64,000 bases of DNA from Sphingobium sp. DEHP117 (GTDB taxonomy: Bacteria; Pseudomonadota; Alphaproteobacteria; Sphingomonadales; Sphingomonadaceae). Below are positions 1-9,546 of the stretch, one piece after another. Every line of letters starts with the position of its first letter. The stretch's first letter is position 1. A model generated the notes under the pieces. That model did not search any database and was not told the DNA's origin. It saw only the letters and a list, made by a program, of their open reading frames with translations. A program made the position numbers and the translations under genes. The DNA lies in the NCBI RefSeq assembly GCF_030867385.1, contig NZ_JAPFBJ010000002.1, forward strand, positions 969,001 through 1,033,000, read 5' to 3'.

Positions 1-1
1 A

Positions 2-52
2 GCGCTGGCGCAGGCCGAGGCTGCCCTGTCAAATGGCGCTCAGTCCAGATAG
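2..52 (+). CDS. Possible 3' end of an upstream gene (partial)
   Basis: An open frame enters from the left edge and ends at a TAG at 50-52. The short translated tail is alanine- and glutamine-rich. It would overlap the end of the convergent minus-strand gene by 13 bp. There is too little sequence to assign a product or to be sure it is coding. Confidence 0.25.
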   Translation, partial: ALAQAEAALSNGAQSR

Positions 53-270
53 CCGAGCTGCGCGCGCATATCGACCGCGTCGATGATCTTGCCGCCGCCC
101 ATCATCACCGCCGTGCAGCAAGCGAGGAACAGCAGCTTGCCGCCTGTACCTGGATACTGCGCGAGGTAGAGGGCGCCACGATCCACCGCGCCCAATGCCA
201 GCGCGTAGATCACGGCAAAGGCCTCGAACTTGGTCTTGATCGTGAAAAGGCGGCGAATCCTGGTTAACAT
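40..270 (-). CDS. Small membrane protein of unknown function (76 aa)
   Basis: The product is a 76-residue protein with a basic N-terminus (MLTRIRR) and two hydrophobic stretches, at about residues 17-35 and 44-60, so it is probably a small inner-membrane protein. I do not recognise a named family. The start ATG (268-270) lies inside a TTAA-N7-TTAA sequence, the CtrA-box pattern, so expression may be tied to the cell-cycle regulator CtrA. The gene is monocistronic and lies downstream of nothing visible. The neighbouring etfA is on the same strand but is separated by a terminator. Confidence 0.6.
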   Translation of the reverse strand: MLTRIRRLFTIKTKFEAFAVIYALALGAVDRGALYLAQYPGTGGKLLFLACCTAVMMGGGKIIDAVDMRAQLGYLD

Positions 271-278
271 TTCGTTAA
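264..278. promoter_or_regulatory. CtrA-type box TTAA-N7-TTAA
   Basis: Two TTAA tetramers at 264-267 and 275-278 are separated by exactly 7 bp, the classical full CtrA recognition pattern of alphaproteobacteria. The box overlaps the start codon of the 76-aa gene, a position that would suit repression. The CtrA inhibitor gene sciP is also in this window. That CtrA binds here is inferred from the pattern. Confidence 0.5.
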
Positions 279-344
279 ATTAGCGGAGGCGCGCATATCC
301 GCCAACGCCGTTAACCGCGAATATCGCGTTGATGATCAAACACG

Positions 345-373
345 AAAAAGCCCCGGCGGGTGAGGCCGGGGCT
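345..373 (-). terminator. Rho-independent terminator of etfBA
   Basis: Arms 349-357 and 365-373 form a perfect 9-bp GC-rich stem (AGCCCCGGC/GCCGGGGCT) with a 7-nt loop. Read on the minus strand it is followed by a T run (345-348). It lies 24 bp past the etfA stop codon. Confidence 0.8.
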
Positions 374-396
374 GATTGCGTTTGCGGATGACCGGC

Positions 397-1326
397 TCAG
401 AGTTTTTCAGTCAGCTCTGGCACGATTTTGAAGAGGTCACCGACGAGGCCGATGTCTGCGACCTGGAAGATGGGGGCGTCCTCGTCCTTGTTGATGGCGA
501 TGATGGTCTTTGAGTCCTTCATGCCGGCAAGGTGCTGGATGGCGCCGGAGATGCCGACCGCGACGTAGACTTCCGGAGCGACGATCTTGCCGGTCTGGCC
601 GACCTGATAGTCATTGGGCACATAGCCCGCGTCGACGGCGGCGCGGGATGCGCCGACGGCTGCGCCGAGCTTGTCGGCGAGCGGGAAGATATTCGCCTCG
701 AATGTTTCGCTGTCCTTGAGGGCCCGGCCGCCCGATACGATGATCTTGGCCGAGGTCAGTTCCGGACGTTCGAGCTTGGCGATCTCCGCGCCGACGAAGC
801 TGCTCAAAGCCTTGTCGCCGGTGGAGGAGACGGCTTCGATGCTGCCCGCACCGCCCTCTTTCGCCGCCTTCTCGAACGCGGTGCCGCGCACGGTGATGAC
901 CAGCTTGGCGTCGGACGTCTTCACCGTCGCGATCGCGTTGCCCGCATAGGTCGGACGCGTGAAGGTGTCGGCGCTCTCGACGGAGAGGATGTCGGAAAGC
1001 TGCATCACGTCGAGCAGCGCAGCAACGCGCGGGGCGATGTTCTTGCCGTTGCTGGTCGCGGGCGCGACGAAGGCGTCGTGATGGCTCATGAGATCGACGA
1101 TCAGCGGCGCGATGTTCTCGGCCAGCGCATGGTCGAACGCAGCATCGTCCGCGACATGGACCTTGCCCACGCCCGCGATCTTCGCGGCCTCGGCGGCCAC
1201 ACCGCCGACGCCGCTACCCGCAACGATGAGGTGTACTTCGCCCAGCTTCGATGCCGCGGTAACGGCAGCGAGCGTTGCGTCCTTGAGGGCGCCGCCCTCA
1301 TGCTCAACCCATACCAGCGTCTTCAT
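397..1326 (-). CDS. etfA: Electron transfer flavoprotein alpha subunit
   Basis: ETF alpha (309 aa) forms a heterodimer with EtfB that accepts electrons from acyl-CoA and other flavin dehydrogenases and passes them to ETF:ubiquinone oxidoreductase. The N-terminal half is the ETF alpha/beta fold. The C-terminal half carries the FAD-binding domain, with the conserved stretches [21 protein letters not shown] and GISGAIQH. The length is normal for the family. The gene overlaps the end of etfB by 4 bp, so the two are translationally coupled, and a terminator follows. Confidence 0.95.
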   Translation of the reverse strand: MKTLVWVEHEGGALKDATLAAVTAASKLGEVHLIVAGSGVGGVAAEAAKIAGVGKVHVADDAAFDHALAENIAPLIVDLMSHHDAFVAPATSNGKNIAPRVAALLDVMQLSDILSVESADTFTRPTYAGNAIATVKTSDAKLVITVRGTAFEKAAKEGGAGSIEAVSSTGDKALSSFVGAEIAKLERPELTSAKIIVSGGRALKDSETFEANIFPLADKLGAAVGASRAAVDAGYVPNDYQVGQTGKIVAPEVYVAVGISGAIQHLAGMKDSKTIIAINKDEDAPIFQVADIGLVGDLFKIVPELTEKL

Positions 1327-2072
1327 GCCGCTACTCCCAATGCTTTCAGCTTCGCGACCAGTTCGTCCACGTCGGCAACCTTGATGCCCGCCTGGCGGAC
1401 CGGAGGCTCGGTGACCTTCAGCGTGGTGAGGCGCGGTGCGATATCGACGCCGTAATCCTCCGGCTTCTTCTGCGCCAAGGGCTTCGACTTCGCCTTCATG
1501 ATGTTGGGGAGCGAGGCATAGCGCGGCTCGTTCAGGCGCAGGTCCGTGGTCACGATGGCCGGGAGCTTCAGGCTCACCGTCTCCAGACCGCCATCGACCT
1601 CGCGCGTCACGGCAACGCTATCGCCCGATACCTCAACCTTGCTCGCGAACGTGCCCTGGCCCCAGCCCAGCAGCGCGGCCAGCATCTGGCCGGTCTGGTT
1701 GCTGTCGTCGTCAATCGCCTGCTTGCCCAGAATCACAAGGCTCGGCCCTTCTTCCGCCGCAACCTTCGCCAGCAGCTTCGCAACAGCCAGCGGCTCCACC
1801 TCCGCGTCCGTCTCGATCAGGATCGCGCGGTCCGCGCCCATCGCCAAGGCAGTGCGCAAAGTCTCCTGCGCCTTCGCCGGGCCAACCGACACCGCAACCA
1901 CTTCCGTCGCGACGCCCTTCTCCTTCAACCGCAGCGCTTCCTCAACCGCGATCTCGTCAAACGGGTTCATGCTCATCTTGACGTTCGCAAGATCAACACC
2001 ACTCCCATCCGCCTTCACGCGCGGCTTTACGTTGTAATCTATCACCCGCTTCACGGGTACGAGAAGTTTCAT
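1323..2072 (-). CDS. etfB: Electron transfer flavoprotein beta subunit
   Basis: ETF beta (249 aa) is the AMP-binding partner of EtfA. The start ([10 protein letters not shown]) is typical of the family, and the conserved signature region around [27 protein letters not shown] is present at about residues 58-85. The start ATG is preceded by a strong GGAGG ribosome-binding site. The gene is first in the etfB-etfA operon. Sitting next to sucC, the operon links acyl-CoA oxidation with the TCA cycle. Confidence 0.95.
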   Translation of the reverse strand: MKLLVPVKRVIDYNVKPRVKADGSGVDLANVKMSMNPFDEIAVEEALRLKEKGVATEVVAVSVGPAKAQETLRTALAMGADRAILIETDAEVEPLAVAKLLAKVAAEEGPSLVILGKQAIDDDSNQTGQMLAALLGWGQGTFASKVEVSGDSVAVTREVDGGLETVSLKLPAIVTTDLRLNEPRYASLPNIMKAKSKPLAQKKPEDYGVDIAPRLTTLKVTEPPVRQAGIKVADVDELVAKLKALGVAA

Positions 2073-2209
2073 AATCTCTTACCTCCAGTTCGCTTCCACC
2101 CCGGGGAGTGTCATCGCCGCGCTACATGCGCGCTTTGATTGATTGACGCAAGCGTAAGGCGATCAGCCTTGTATGCCGTAGCGTCAGGGCTGATGCTCGC
2201 TCCGGCGAA

Positions 2210-3409
<1,200 letters not shown>

Positions 3410-3480
3410 CGCGTGCTCCTGTTCGGGCGGATTTGTGATGGCGCCTGAAAGCACAGTATAGCCCGCGCGAAAAGCCGCAT

Positions 3481-3510
3481 TTTGCAATTGAACTTTGCAA
3501 AGTTGCAAAC
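3481..3510. promoter_or_regulatory. TTTGCAA repeat array upstream of sucC
   Basis: Three related units occur in 30 bp: TTTGCAAT (3481-3488), a perfect TTTGCAAA palindrome (3494-3501) and GTTGCAAAC (3502-3510). They lie 72-101 bp upstream of sucC and about 60 bp upstream of the divergent DUF3291 gene. TTTGCAAA-type motifs are, as I recall, bound by short-chain acyl-CoA-responsive regulators (the RamB/PccR/ScfR family). That such a regulator acts here is inference. Confidence 0.4.
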
Positions 3511-3568
3511 TTGCCTCCAACCGCATGTTTGTTATGGTTTCCTGCCCGGACTGGGGAAGGAGGCAGAC

Positions 3569-3994
3569 GTGCTTGTTGCGGTGACCCGGCTGAGGTTGCG
3601 CTCGGCTCTCTATCTCCCGGCGTTTTTCTTTCGCAGCCTCCGAATTCTGTCTCAGGTAAAGAAGGCCGAGGGGTTTCGGGGCGGCTCAGTCGTGCAGGAC
3701 AAGGACAGGACGTTCTGGACGATGACTTTGTGGGATGACCCCGCGAGCATGCGCACCTTCATGCTTTCCGGCGCGCACAAACTAGCGATGCCGCGCCTGT
3801 CTGGCTGGTGCGACGAGGCCAGCGTCGTTTCGTGGGAGCAGGAGGGGGATAGGCTGCCCCAGTGGGAGGAGGCGGCCAGTGCCATGCGGGCCGCCGGGCA
3901 AGCTTCGCGACTGGGAAAACCCAGCGTGAACCACGCGAGTATGAGATATCGCGAGCCAGACTTTGGCAGGCGTGTAGTGCTCAAACCGGCATAA
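3569..3994 (+). CDS. DUF3291-like protein (dimeric alpha/beta-barrel fold)
   Basis: The product (141 aa from the chosen GTG start) resembles DUF3291 and related ferredoxin-like dimeric alpha/beta-barrel proteins, with a conserved core ([32 protein letters not shown]). No enzymatic function can be assigned. The GTG at 3569 is chosen because GAAGGAGG stands 5 nt upstream. A longer frame begins at 3482 but lacks a ribosome-binding site and would run through the TTTGCAA array. The gene is divergent from sucC and shares its control region. Confidence 0.65.
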   Translation: MLVAVTRLRLRSALYLPAFFFRSLRILSQVKKAEGFRGGSVVQDKDRTFWTMTLWDDPASMRTFMLSGAHKLAMPRLSGWCDEASVVSWEQEGDRLPQWEEAASAMRAAGQASRLGKPSVNHASMRYREPDFGRRVVLKPA

Positions 3995-4021
3995 TTCTCA
4001 TCTGCCGTCCAGCTGCAACCA

Positions 4022-4058
4022 TGAAACAAAAACCCGGACCGCTCCCCCTTGAGCGATC
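4022..4058 (-). terminator. Rho-independent terminator (minus strand)
   Basis: On the minus strand a 12-bp stem, CCCGGATCGCTC paired with GAGCGGTCCGGG with one G-U pair, encloses a short purine loop and is followed directly by TTTTTGTTT. The stem and tail are of high quality. No minus-strand protein gene lies upstream within reach. Confidence 0.75.
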
Positions 4059-4235
4059 CGGGCTTGTGGCGCTGAGAGCGCCGTTCCCTTTGTGTTATCC
4101 ATCCTCCCCATCGCGCCCCTGCAGTCGCTGTGAGGAGCACGGTATCCCTGAACCATGGCCATTTTCTGTGCCTATGTTCGAGGGCTACTGCTATGGCCAG
4201 AAGCGGCGCTTGTCATCATTCAAATTTGGTTGAGA
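4024..4235 (-). ncRNA. Candidate small RNA (about 200 nt) with its own terminator
   Basis: A textbook terminator on the minus strand has no open reading frame feeding it. Upstream, on the same strand, are a GGCGC/GCGCC hairpin, a G-rich single-stranded segment and a TTGACA hexamer at 4257-4262. The -10 position is only weakly matched, so the 5' end is a guess. I compared it mentally with 6S RNA, SRP RNA and tmRNA and could not match any. An alternative is that the terminator ends antisense transcription from lolC. Confidence 0.35.
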
Positions 4236-4353
4236 ATCATTTTTGCCGCGCTGATGTGTCAATTTGGCCACAGGGGTTTTGCGGCCGTCATGCTTGTCCT
4301 TCAGCGTATTGGGCCGTAGAGCAACGCAACGCGCGATCGAGGAGCCGCCCCGC

Positions 4354-5604
4354 ATGATTCTGAGCCGTTTCGAACGGATGATCGCCAAGCGCTATCTGTT
4401 GCCCGGAAAGGGCGAGGGCTTCATCTTTCTGGTGGCCGGGATCAGCCTTGTCGCGGTGATGCTGGGGGTGGCCGCGCTGATCATCGTGATGAGCGTGATG
4501 AACGGATTTCGCGCGGAGCTTTTCGACAAGATCGTGGGGCTGAACGGTCATGCGGTCGTTCAAGGCTATGGCGGGCGCCTGCCGGACTGGCGGCGGATCA
4601 TGGCGGAGGTGAAGGCGACGCCCGGCGTTGTACGCGCCACGCCGCTGATCGAGCAGCCGCTACTCGCCAACTTCAATGGCCGGGTGGAAGCCGTGCTGGT
4701 GCGCGGCATGACGATGGACGACATCGCCAGCAACGAGTCGCTCAAGGGCAAGGTGAAGGTGGGCAATATGGCCAACCTGGCGCCGGGGCGGAACGTGATC
4801 GCCATCGGCTCCGGCCTTGCGGACAATCTCGGCGTGACGGTGGGCAACACGATCTCGATCATCAACCCGGCCGGGCGCACGACGCCGTTCGGCACCGTGC
4901 CGCGCGAAATCGGCTATGAGGTCGGCGCGGTGTTCGAAGTGGGCATCTATGATTATGACAAGGCGTTCGTCATCATGCCGATGCAGAATGCGCAGCAGCT
5001 GCTGTTGCTGGGCGATGTGGTTGGCAATATCGAGGTGACGACGAGCGATCCCGACAAGGTGTCCGACATCCTTTCACCGCTGGCGGACAAGGTGGAGGGG
5101 CGCGCGGTCATCACCGACTGGCGGCAGATGAACGCCTCGCTGTTCGAGGCATTGCAGGTGGACCGGATCGTCAGCTTTGTCGTGCTCTCGCTCATCATCC
5201 TCGTGGCGGTGTTCAACATTCTCTCCTCGCTCATCATGCTGGTGCGCGCAAAGACGCGCGACATCGCGATCCTGCGGACGATGGGTGCGCGCCGGTCCTC
5301 GCTGCTCAAGATCTTCGTGACCGTGGGGGTGACGATCGGCTCGCTCGGCATGGCAGCGGGCGTGGTAATGGGGTTTGTTTTCCTGTTCTTCCGGGAGAAG
5401 GTGGTCGCGTTCATCCAGCTGGTGACCGGACAGAATATCTGGGACCCTTCGGTGCGGTTTCTGGCTGAGCTGCCCTCGCGGCCGGACCCGGTGGAGATCG
5501 TCGTCATTTGCCTGATGGCGGTAGGGTTCAGTTTCCTTGCCACGCTTTACCCGGCGTTCAAGGCCGCGAACACCGACCCGGTCCAGGTGTTGCGCTATGA
5601 GTGA
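4354..5604 (+). CDS. lolC: Lipoprotein-releasing ABC transporter permease (LolC/LolE family)
   Basis: The protein (416 aa) is the permease of the Lol system, which extracts outer-membrane lipoproteins from the inner membrane and hands them to LolA. It has an N-terminal transmembrane segment at about residues 20-46, a large periplasmic domain, and three C-terminal transmembrane segments in the FtsX-like region. The motif [17 protein letters not shown], which contacts the ATPase, is present. The start [15 protein letters not shown] is chosen because a GAGGAG-type ribosome-binding site precedes it. A single LolC/E-type permease is usual in alphaproteobacteria. It overlaps lolD by 8 bp. Confidence 0.92.
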   Translation: MILSRFERMIAKRYLLPGKGEGFIFLVAGISLVAVMLGVAALIIVMSVMNGFRAELFDKIVGLNGHAVVQGYGGRLPDWRRIMAEVKATPGVVRATPLIEQPLLANFNGRVEAVLVRGMTMDDIASNESLKGKVKVGNMANLAPGRNVIAIGSGLADNLGVTVGNTISIINPAGRTTPFGTVPREIGYEVGAVFEVGIYDYDKAFVIMPMQNAQQLLLLGDVVGNIEVTTSDPDKVSDILSPLADKVEGRAVITDWRQMNASLFEALQVDRIVSFVVLSLIILVAVFNILSSLIMLVRAKTRDIAILRTMGARRSSLLKIFVTVGVTIGSLGMAAGVVMGFVFLFFREKVVAFIQLVTGQNIWDPSVRFLAELPSRPDPVEIVVICLMAVGFSFLATLYPAFKAANTDPVQVLRYE

Positions 5605-6277
5605 GCCGGTGTTGGTCGTGCGCGACTTGAAGCGCGCCTTTACCCAGGGCGGGGTGACGATCGAGGTATTGCGCGGCGTGAACCTTTCGATCGCGCGCGG
5701 GGAGATCGTGGCGCTGCTGGGGCCCTCGGGTTCCGGCAAGTCGACATTGCTGCAGGCGGTCGGCCTGCTGGAGGGCGGGTTCGAGGGATCGATCCGTATC
5801 CTTGGCGAGGAAGCGGCGAAGCTGAACGGTGACGAGCGCACCCGCCTGCGCCGCGATGCGCTGGGGTTCGTCTATCAGTTTCACCACCTGCTGCCCGATT
5901 TCACGGCGGCGGAAAATGTGATGCTGCCGCAGATGGTGCGCGACGTGGCGGATGCGGTTGCGGCGCAGAGGGCGGCGGATCTGCTCGGCGCGCTTCGCCT
6001 CTCTCAGCGGATGGATCACAAGCCGAGCCAGCTCTCCGGCGGCGAGCAACAGCGTGTCGCGGTGGCGCGCGCGCTGGCGAACCGGCCCGCGCTGGTGCTG
6101 GCTGATGAGCCTACCGGCAATCTGGATGAACGCACGGCCGACGTGGTGATCGACGAGTTTCTGCGCCTTGTGAGAGACGAGGGCAGCTCCGCCCTCGTCG
6201 CCACGCATAACGAGCGGCTCGCAGCCCGGATGGACCGCGTGGTGCGGCTGCATGAGGGGTTGCTGGAGGAGAGTTAA
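5597..6277 (+). CDS. lolD: Lipoprotein-releasing ABC transporter ATP-binding protein
   Basis: LolD (226 aa) is the cytoplasmic ATPase that powers lipoprotein release. It has a Walker A motif (GPSGSGKST), an ABC signature (LSGGEQQR) and a Walker B motif ([12 protein letters not shown]), all in the expected order. The start ATG overlaps the lolC stop (ATGAGTGA), so translation is coupled and the pair forms one operon. Confidence 0.95.
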   Translation: MSEPVLVVRDLKRAFTQGGVTIEVLRGVNLSIARGEIVALLGPSGSGKSTLLQAVGLLEGGFEGSIRILGEEAAKLNGDERTRLRRDALGFVYQFHHLLPDFTAAENVMLPQMVRDVADAVAAQRAADLLGALRLSQRMDHKPSQLSGGEQQRVAVARALANRPALVLADEPTGNLDERTADVVIDEFLRLVRDEGSSALVATHNERLAARMDRVVRLHEGLLEES

Positions 6278-6296
6278 ATTAGCCGCGCGTCCGGCA

Positions 6297-6536
6297 CTAC
6301 CCGAACGTAAAGGCCGGGCGTTGTTCGTCATCATTGTCGCCGCGAATGTCGTAGGTGTCCAGCTTTGTGCCGGGATAGGGGAAGAACCGCCCGCTCGCCT
6401 CGTCGAAAAAGCCTGCGCCGATGCGCGCGCTGTGGCGCTGCGCCTCCTTGAGATCGGCATACCATTTGCCGAAGCGGGAGGGGGTAACAAAGCGGTATTT
6501 ACGATGACAGTTCAACGGATTGGATAGTGGACGCAT
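6297..6536 (-). CDS. Small hypothetical protein (79 aa)
   Basis: The frame encodes a compact aromatic-rich protein with a core (RFVTPSRFGKWYADL, RIGAGFFDEASGRFFPYPGT) that reads like a real conserved domain and not an antisense shadow. No family or function is recognised. The ATG at 6536 has no strong ribosome-binding site, and a longer start at 6602 is possible. It is isolated, convergent with lolD and separated from the next minus gene by 127 bp. Confidence 0.55.
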   Translation of the reverse strand: MRPLSNPLNCHRKYRFVTPSRFGKWYADLKEAQRHSARIGAGFFDEASGRFFPYPGTKLDTYDIRGDNDDEQRPAFTFG

Positions 6537-6663
6537 CGGGGTTACTCGGCTGTTTTTAGCTTTTGTGGAACAATGCTTCGCCGACGACGGAGTTCCCCTC
6601 ACGGCTCACGGCTTGGCGCAACCGACCATGCCGGCGCGGTGGAGCGGGCGATGAAAAGCCGGG

Positions 6664-7512
6664 TCAGGGCCGGGCGGAATCGGTGAGTTCGCGCGTGGAC
6701 CAGTTCTCGCCGTCGAACGTAAATTCCACATGATTGCCGCGCTGAAAGCTGGCGCCGTCCCACACCACGACCTGCAGCTCCACCTCATTGTGCCGACGCA
6801 CATGCAGCCAGTTGAAGCTTTGGGGCTGATCGTTGCGCAGTCGGGTCGAGGTGGCGGTGCCGGCCTGGATGACGAGCGCCTGCCCCGCATCCTCCACCAT
6901 CTTGCGCGCGGCCTGCGCGTATGTCTGGTGGAAATGGCCAGCGAGCGCGATATGGATCTTCGCTGCGGCGACCGCCTTGATCGCGCTGCGGCTGCGCCCC
7001 ACGGCTTCGCTCAATTCCCCGCCGCTGGCGATCGGCATCGCAAACAGGGGGTGGTGCGTCACCAATATCCGCGTCTTGCCGGGCGCGACGGCATGGAATC
7101 GCTCCTCTATCATGCGCATCTGGTCCTCGTTGATGCGCCCATCCTTGATGGTAAGCGAGCGGGCGGTGTTGATGCCCAGCACCGCAACCTCGTCATCCTC
7201 GAACCACGGGCACAGATCGTTGCTGATGTAGCGCTTGTATCGCCCGAGCGGGGACGCGAAACGGCGGAACACATCATAGAGCGGGATGTCATGATTGCCC
7301 GGTATCAGCAGCACAGGAAAGCCCCGGGCACGCAGGCGGTTGACATAGGCGGAGGCGGCCCGAAACTGTGCAACGCGCGCGCGCTGGGTGAAGTCTCCGC
7401 TGATGATGACGAGATCCGGTTGCTGCTGCTCCAGCCACGCCTCGGTGGCTGAAACGGCCTTGGGGCAGATTGCGCCGAAGTGCAGATCGGAGAGATGTGC
7501 TATACGGGCCAT
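6664..7512 (-). CDS. Calcineurin-like metallophosphoesterase
   Basis: The product (282 aa) belongs to the calcineurin-like phosphoesterase family. All metal-binding blocks are visible: DLHFG near the N-terminus (residues 9-13), SGDFT, GNHD, THHPL and GHFHQT. Substrate cannot be deduced; relatives include cyclic-nucleotide and UDP-sugar phosphodiesterases. The start MARIAHLSDLHFG is chosen because it places the first metal motif at the usual distance; the longer upstream frame is mostly antisense to the lipid kinase. It is divergent from the lipid kinase gene. Confidence 0.85.
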   Translation of the reverse strand: MARIAHLSDLHFGAICPKAVSATEAWLEQQQPDLVIISGDFTQRARVAQFRAASAYVNRLRARGFPVLLIPGNHDIPLYDVFRRFASPLGRYKRYISNDLCPWFEDDEVAVLGINTARSLTIKDGRINEDQMRMIEERFHAVAPGKTRILVTHHPLFAMPIASGGELSEAVGRSRSAIKAVAAAKIHIALAGHFHQTYAQAARKMVEDAGQALVIQAGTATSTRLRNDQPQSFNWLHVRRHNEVELQVVVWDGASFQRGNHVEFTFDGENWSTRELTDSARP

Positions 7513-7588
7513 CGCCTTGGGGAACGAGCAAGGCCGCAAAGGGTTTCTCCCACGCCATGATTTCCCTCTGTTCAGGATGCCCGGCGCG

Positions 7589-8488
7589 ATGACGCCTGTC
7601 TCTCTTCCCCGCGAAGCCGCGCTCGTGGTCAACGCCCAGTCGCGCAAGGGGCAGGATCTTTTCGAAAGCGCGCGGGGCAAGCTGGAGCAAGCTGGCGTCC
7701 GCCTTGTCGCCGCCCATGCTGTGACGGACCCCGCGCAGCTTGATGACGTGGTGCGCCAGGTAGTGCGGGACGGCGCGCCGATGGTGATCGTCGGCGGCGG
7801 CGACGGGTCAATGTCCGGCACGGTGGACGAGCTGGTCGGCACGGGCTGCGTCTTCGCGGTGTTACCGCTGGGTACGGCCAACAGCTTTGCGCGCACGCTC
7901 GGCATCCCGCTCGATTTGGATGGTGCGGTTGATGTGATCGCCCATGGCCGGTGCCGCCGCATCGATCTGGGCATGATCAACGACGATTATTATGTGAACG
8001 GCGCTTCGCTGGGTCTTTCTCCGCTGATCGGAGAGAGTGTACCGCACAAGCTCAAGCGCTATCTGGGCAGACTCGGCTATCTAATTTGGGCGCTGCGGTG
8101 CGCTGTCAACTTCAAGCCTTTCAGGCTGATCATCGACGATGGAAGCCGGACGCACCGATTATGGTCCACAGAGGTACGCATTCTCAACGGCCCGTTCCAC
8201 GGCGGAGTGGAACTATCCCCCAATGCGGGCGTGGATAGCGGGGAAATTGTGATTCAGGCGGTGGTGGGCAGGAGCCTCGTTCGGCTCGCGCTCGACTGGT
8301 ATTCAAAGTTCTTCCGTTTCCGCGATAGCAATGCCCATACCCGCGAGTTCAGAGGTACGGAATTTCGGCTCGATACCCGCCCGCATTTGCGCATCTCCAT
8401 CGACGGGGAGGTGCTGGCACGGACGCCCGTGCATGTGCGCGTTGCGAAGAAGGCGGTGCTGGTGGCGGTACCTGCACCGCCACCTTGA
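7589..8488 (+). CDS. Diacylglycerol kinase-family lipid kinase
   Basis: The protein (299 aa) carries the DAGK catalytic domain: the GGGDGSMSGTVDEL glycine-rich loop and the LPLGTANSFARTL motif are typical of DgkB/YegS-type enzymes. They phosphorylate diacylglycerol, sphingoid bases or related lipids. The second half is the beta-rich C-terminal domain. In a sphingolipid-making lineage a sphingoid or ceramide substrate is conceivable, but the sequence does not show it. An alternative start lies 12 bp upstream (7577). The neighbour across a 76-bp divergent gap is a metallophosphoesterase. Confidence 0.85.
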   Translation: MTPVSLPREAALVVNAQSRKGQDLFESARGKLEQAGVRLVAAHAVTDPAQLDDVVRQVVRDGAPMVIVGGGDGSMSGTVDELVGTGCVFAVLPLGTANSFARTLGIPLDLDGAVDVIAHGRCRRIDLGMINDDYYVNGASLGLSPLIGESVPHKLKRYLGRLGYLIWALRCAVNFKPFRLIIDDGSRTHRLWSTEVRILNGPFHGGVELSPNAGVDSGEIVIQAVVGRSLVRLALDWYSKFFRFRDSNAHTREFRGTEFRLDTRPHLRISIDGEVLARTPVHVRVAKKAVLVAVPAPPP

Positions 8489-8501
8489 TCCGCACGACCC
8501 A

Positions 8502-9365
8502 TTAGAAGCGCAGGCTTGCTGTCACGCGTACATCCTGCGTGGTGAAACGTTCGCTGCTGCGCTTGAACACCGTCTGCCCGGAAGGCGTGATCACAAATGG
8601 ATTGGTGGCTGAGGGCGGTGTGCCCTGACCCGCCACTACCCGATAGTCGTTTGGATTGAAGCGTGTGTACTTGTAAATCACGCCTATCGAGAAATTCTCG
8701 GAAACCTTCTGCTCGATGCCGCCACCGACGACCCACCCCCAGTCTCGCTCCTTCCGCTCCGTCTGAGTAAAGGTGTTGAAGCCGTTGGTGGTTGCAAAGG
8801 AATTCCTGAACTTGCCATAGGCGACACCGCCCGTGGCGTAGATCAGCGTGTTGGTGGGGAGGGCAAAGCCAGCGCGAAGGCGGGCGGCTGCGTCCCAGTC
8901 CAGGCGGCGGGTCATTGCATAGGCTGCGGGCGTGGAACTGAACCCGGTTACCGTGTTCGAGATGTTCTTGCGCCCGGCCTCCACCACCGCGCCGACCACG
9001 AAGCTGCCCATCTGGCGGTCGAAGCCAGCGTGGATCGACCAGCCGGCGCGTCCATCGCGATCACCTTTGCAGCCGCCAGCCGCGCTGTTGCCGTTCGGGC
9101 GGCCGCGGCAGAAGCCGGGCGCAAATGCATCGGTGCCGCCGATGGTGCTCACCGTGTCGCCGAACTGCCCGTCGCCGTTGGTGTCAAAAAGAATGCGTTC
9201 ATTGCGTTCGGCATTGTCATTAGGCCCCCAGCCATAGCCGAATGATCCGCCCACATAAGGTCCGCTCCAGTCGCCTATGTCGCTGGAGCCATTTTGCGCA
9301 TGCGCCGGAGCCGTGATCAACATGGCTGCCGAAGCGGCGATCAATGTTGTAAAACGAGCCGTCAT
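8502..9365 (-). CDS. Outer-membrane beta-barrel protein (porin-like, OmpA/Omp25 type)
   Basis: The precursor (287 aa) starts with a clear Sec signal peptide (MTARFTTLIAASAAMLITAPAHAQ, cleaved after AHA). The mature part begins with the WSGPYVGGSFGYGWG pattern common to Omp25/RopB-like 8-stranded barrels and ends in a phenylalanine (ASLRF) as outer-membrane barrels do. Alternating strands such as LIYATGGVAYGKF and GWVVGGGIEQKV are visible. Two cysteines at CRGRPNGNSAAGGC may form a loop disulfide. A purine-rich ribosome-binding site (AAAGGGAAA) precedes the ATG. Function is probably structural. Confidence 0.85.
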   Translation of the reverse strand: MTARFTTLIAASAAMLITAPAHAQNGSSDIGDWSGPYVGGSFGYGWGPNDNAERNERILFDTNGDGQFGDTVSTIGGTDAFAPGFCRGRPNGNSAAGGCKGDRDGRAGWSIHAGFDRQMGSFVVGAVVEAGRKNISNTVTGFSSTPAAYAMTRRLDWDAAARLRAGFALPTNTLIYATGGVAYGKFRNSFATTNGFNTFTQTERKERDWGWVVGGGIEQKVSENFSIGVIYKYTRFNPNDYRVVAGQGTPPSATNPFVITPSGQTVFKRSSERFTTQDVRVTASLRF

Positions 9366-9546
9366 GGTGTTTCCCTTTTTGCTAAGTGCTTGAGAAACGA
9401 ACAGGCCGGGCGTCAAAAGGTTTCGACATTGCGCCGAGCCGATGCAGGCTGGCGATGACATGGGTTGTCACCGGGGTGAGTGACATGTGCCGCGTGCGCG
9501 CGCGTCGGGCTTGCTTTGGCATGAGGGCGCGCCCTATACCGCCTCC

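Larger units (their letters stand above)
3995..4353. other. 359-bp gap without a protein gene
   Basis: No convincing coding sequence was found between the DUF3291 gene and lolC. The gap holds a strong minus-strand terminator, an additional perfect hairpin just upstream of it (GGCGC-TCTCA-GCGCC on the minus strand) and a TTGACA-like hexamer on the minus strand at 4257-4262. Together these suggest a minus-strand non-coding transcript. Confidence 0.5.

Noticed and set aside
4191..4260. tmRNA-like tag (GKNDSQPN...) in a minus-strand frame
   Set aside because: No tRNA-like acceptor halves, no G-GUUCGA-type loop and no matching closing stems nearby.
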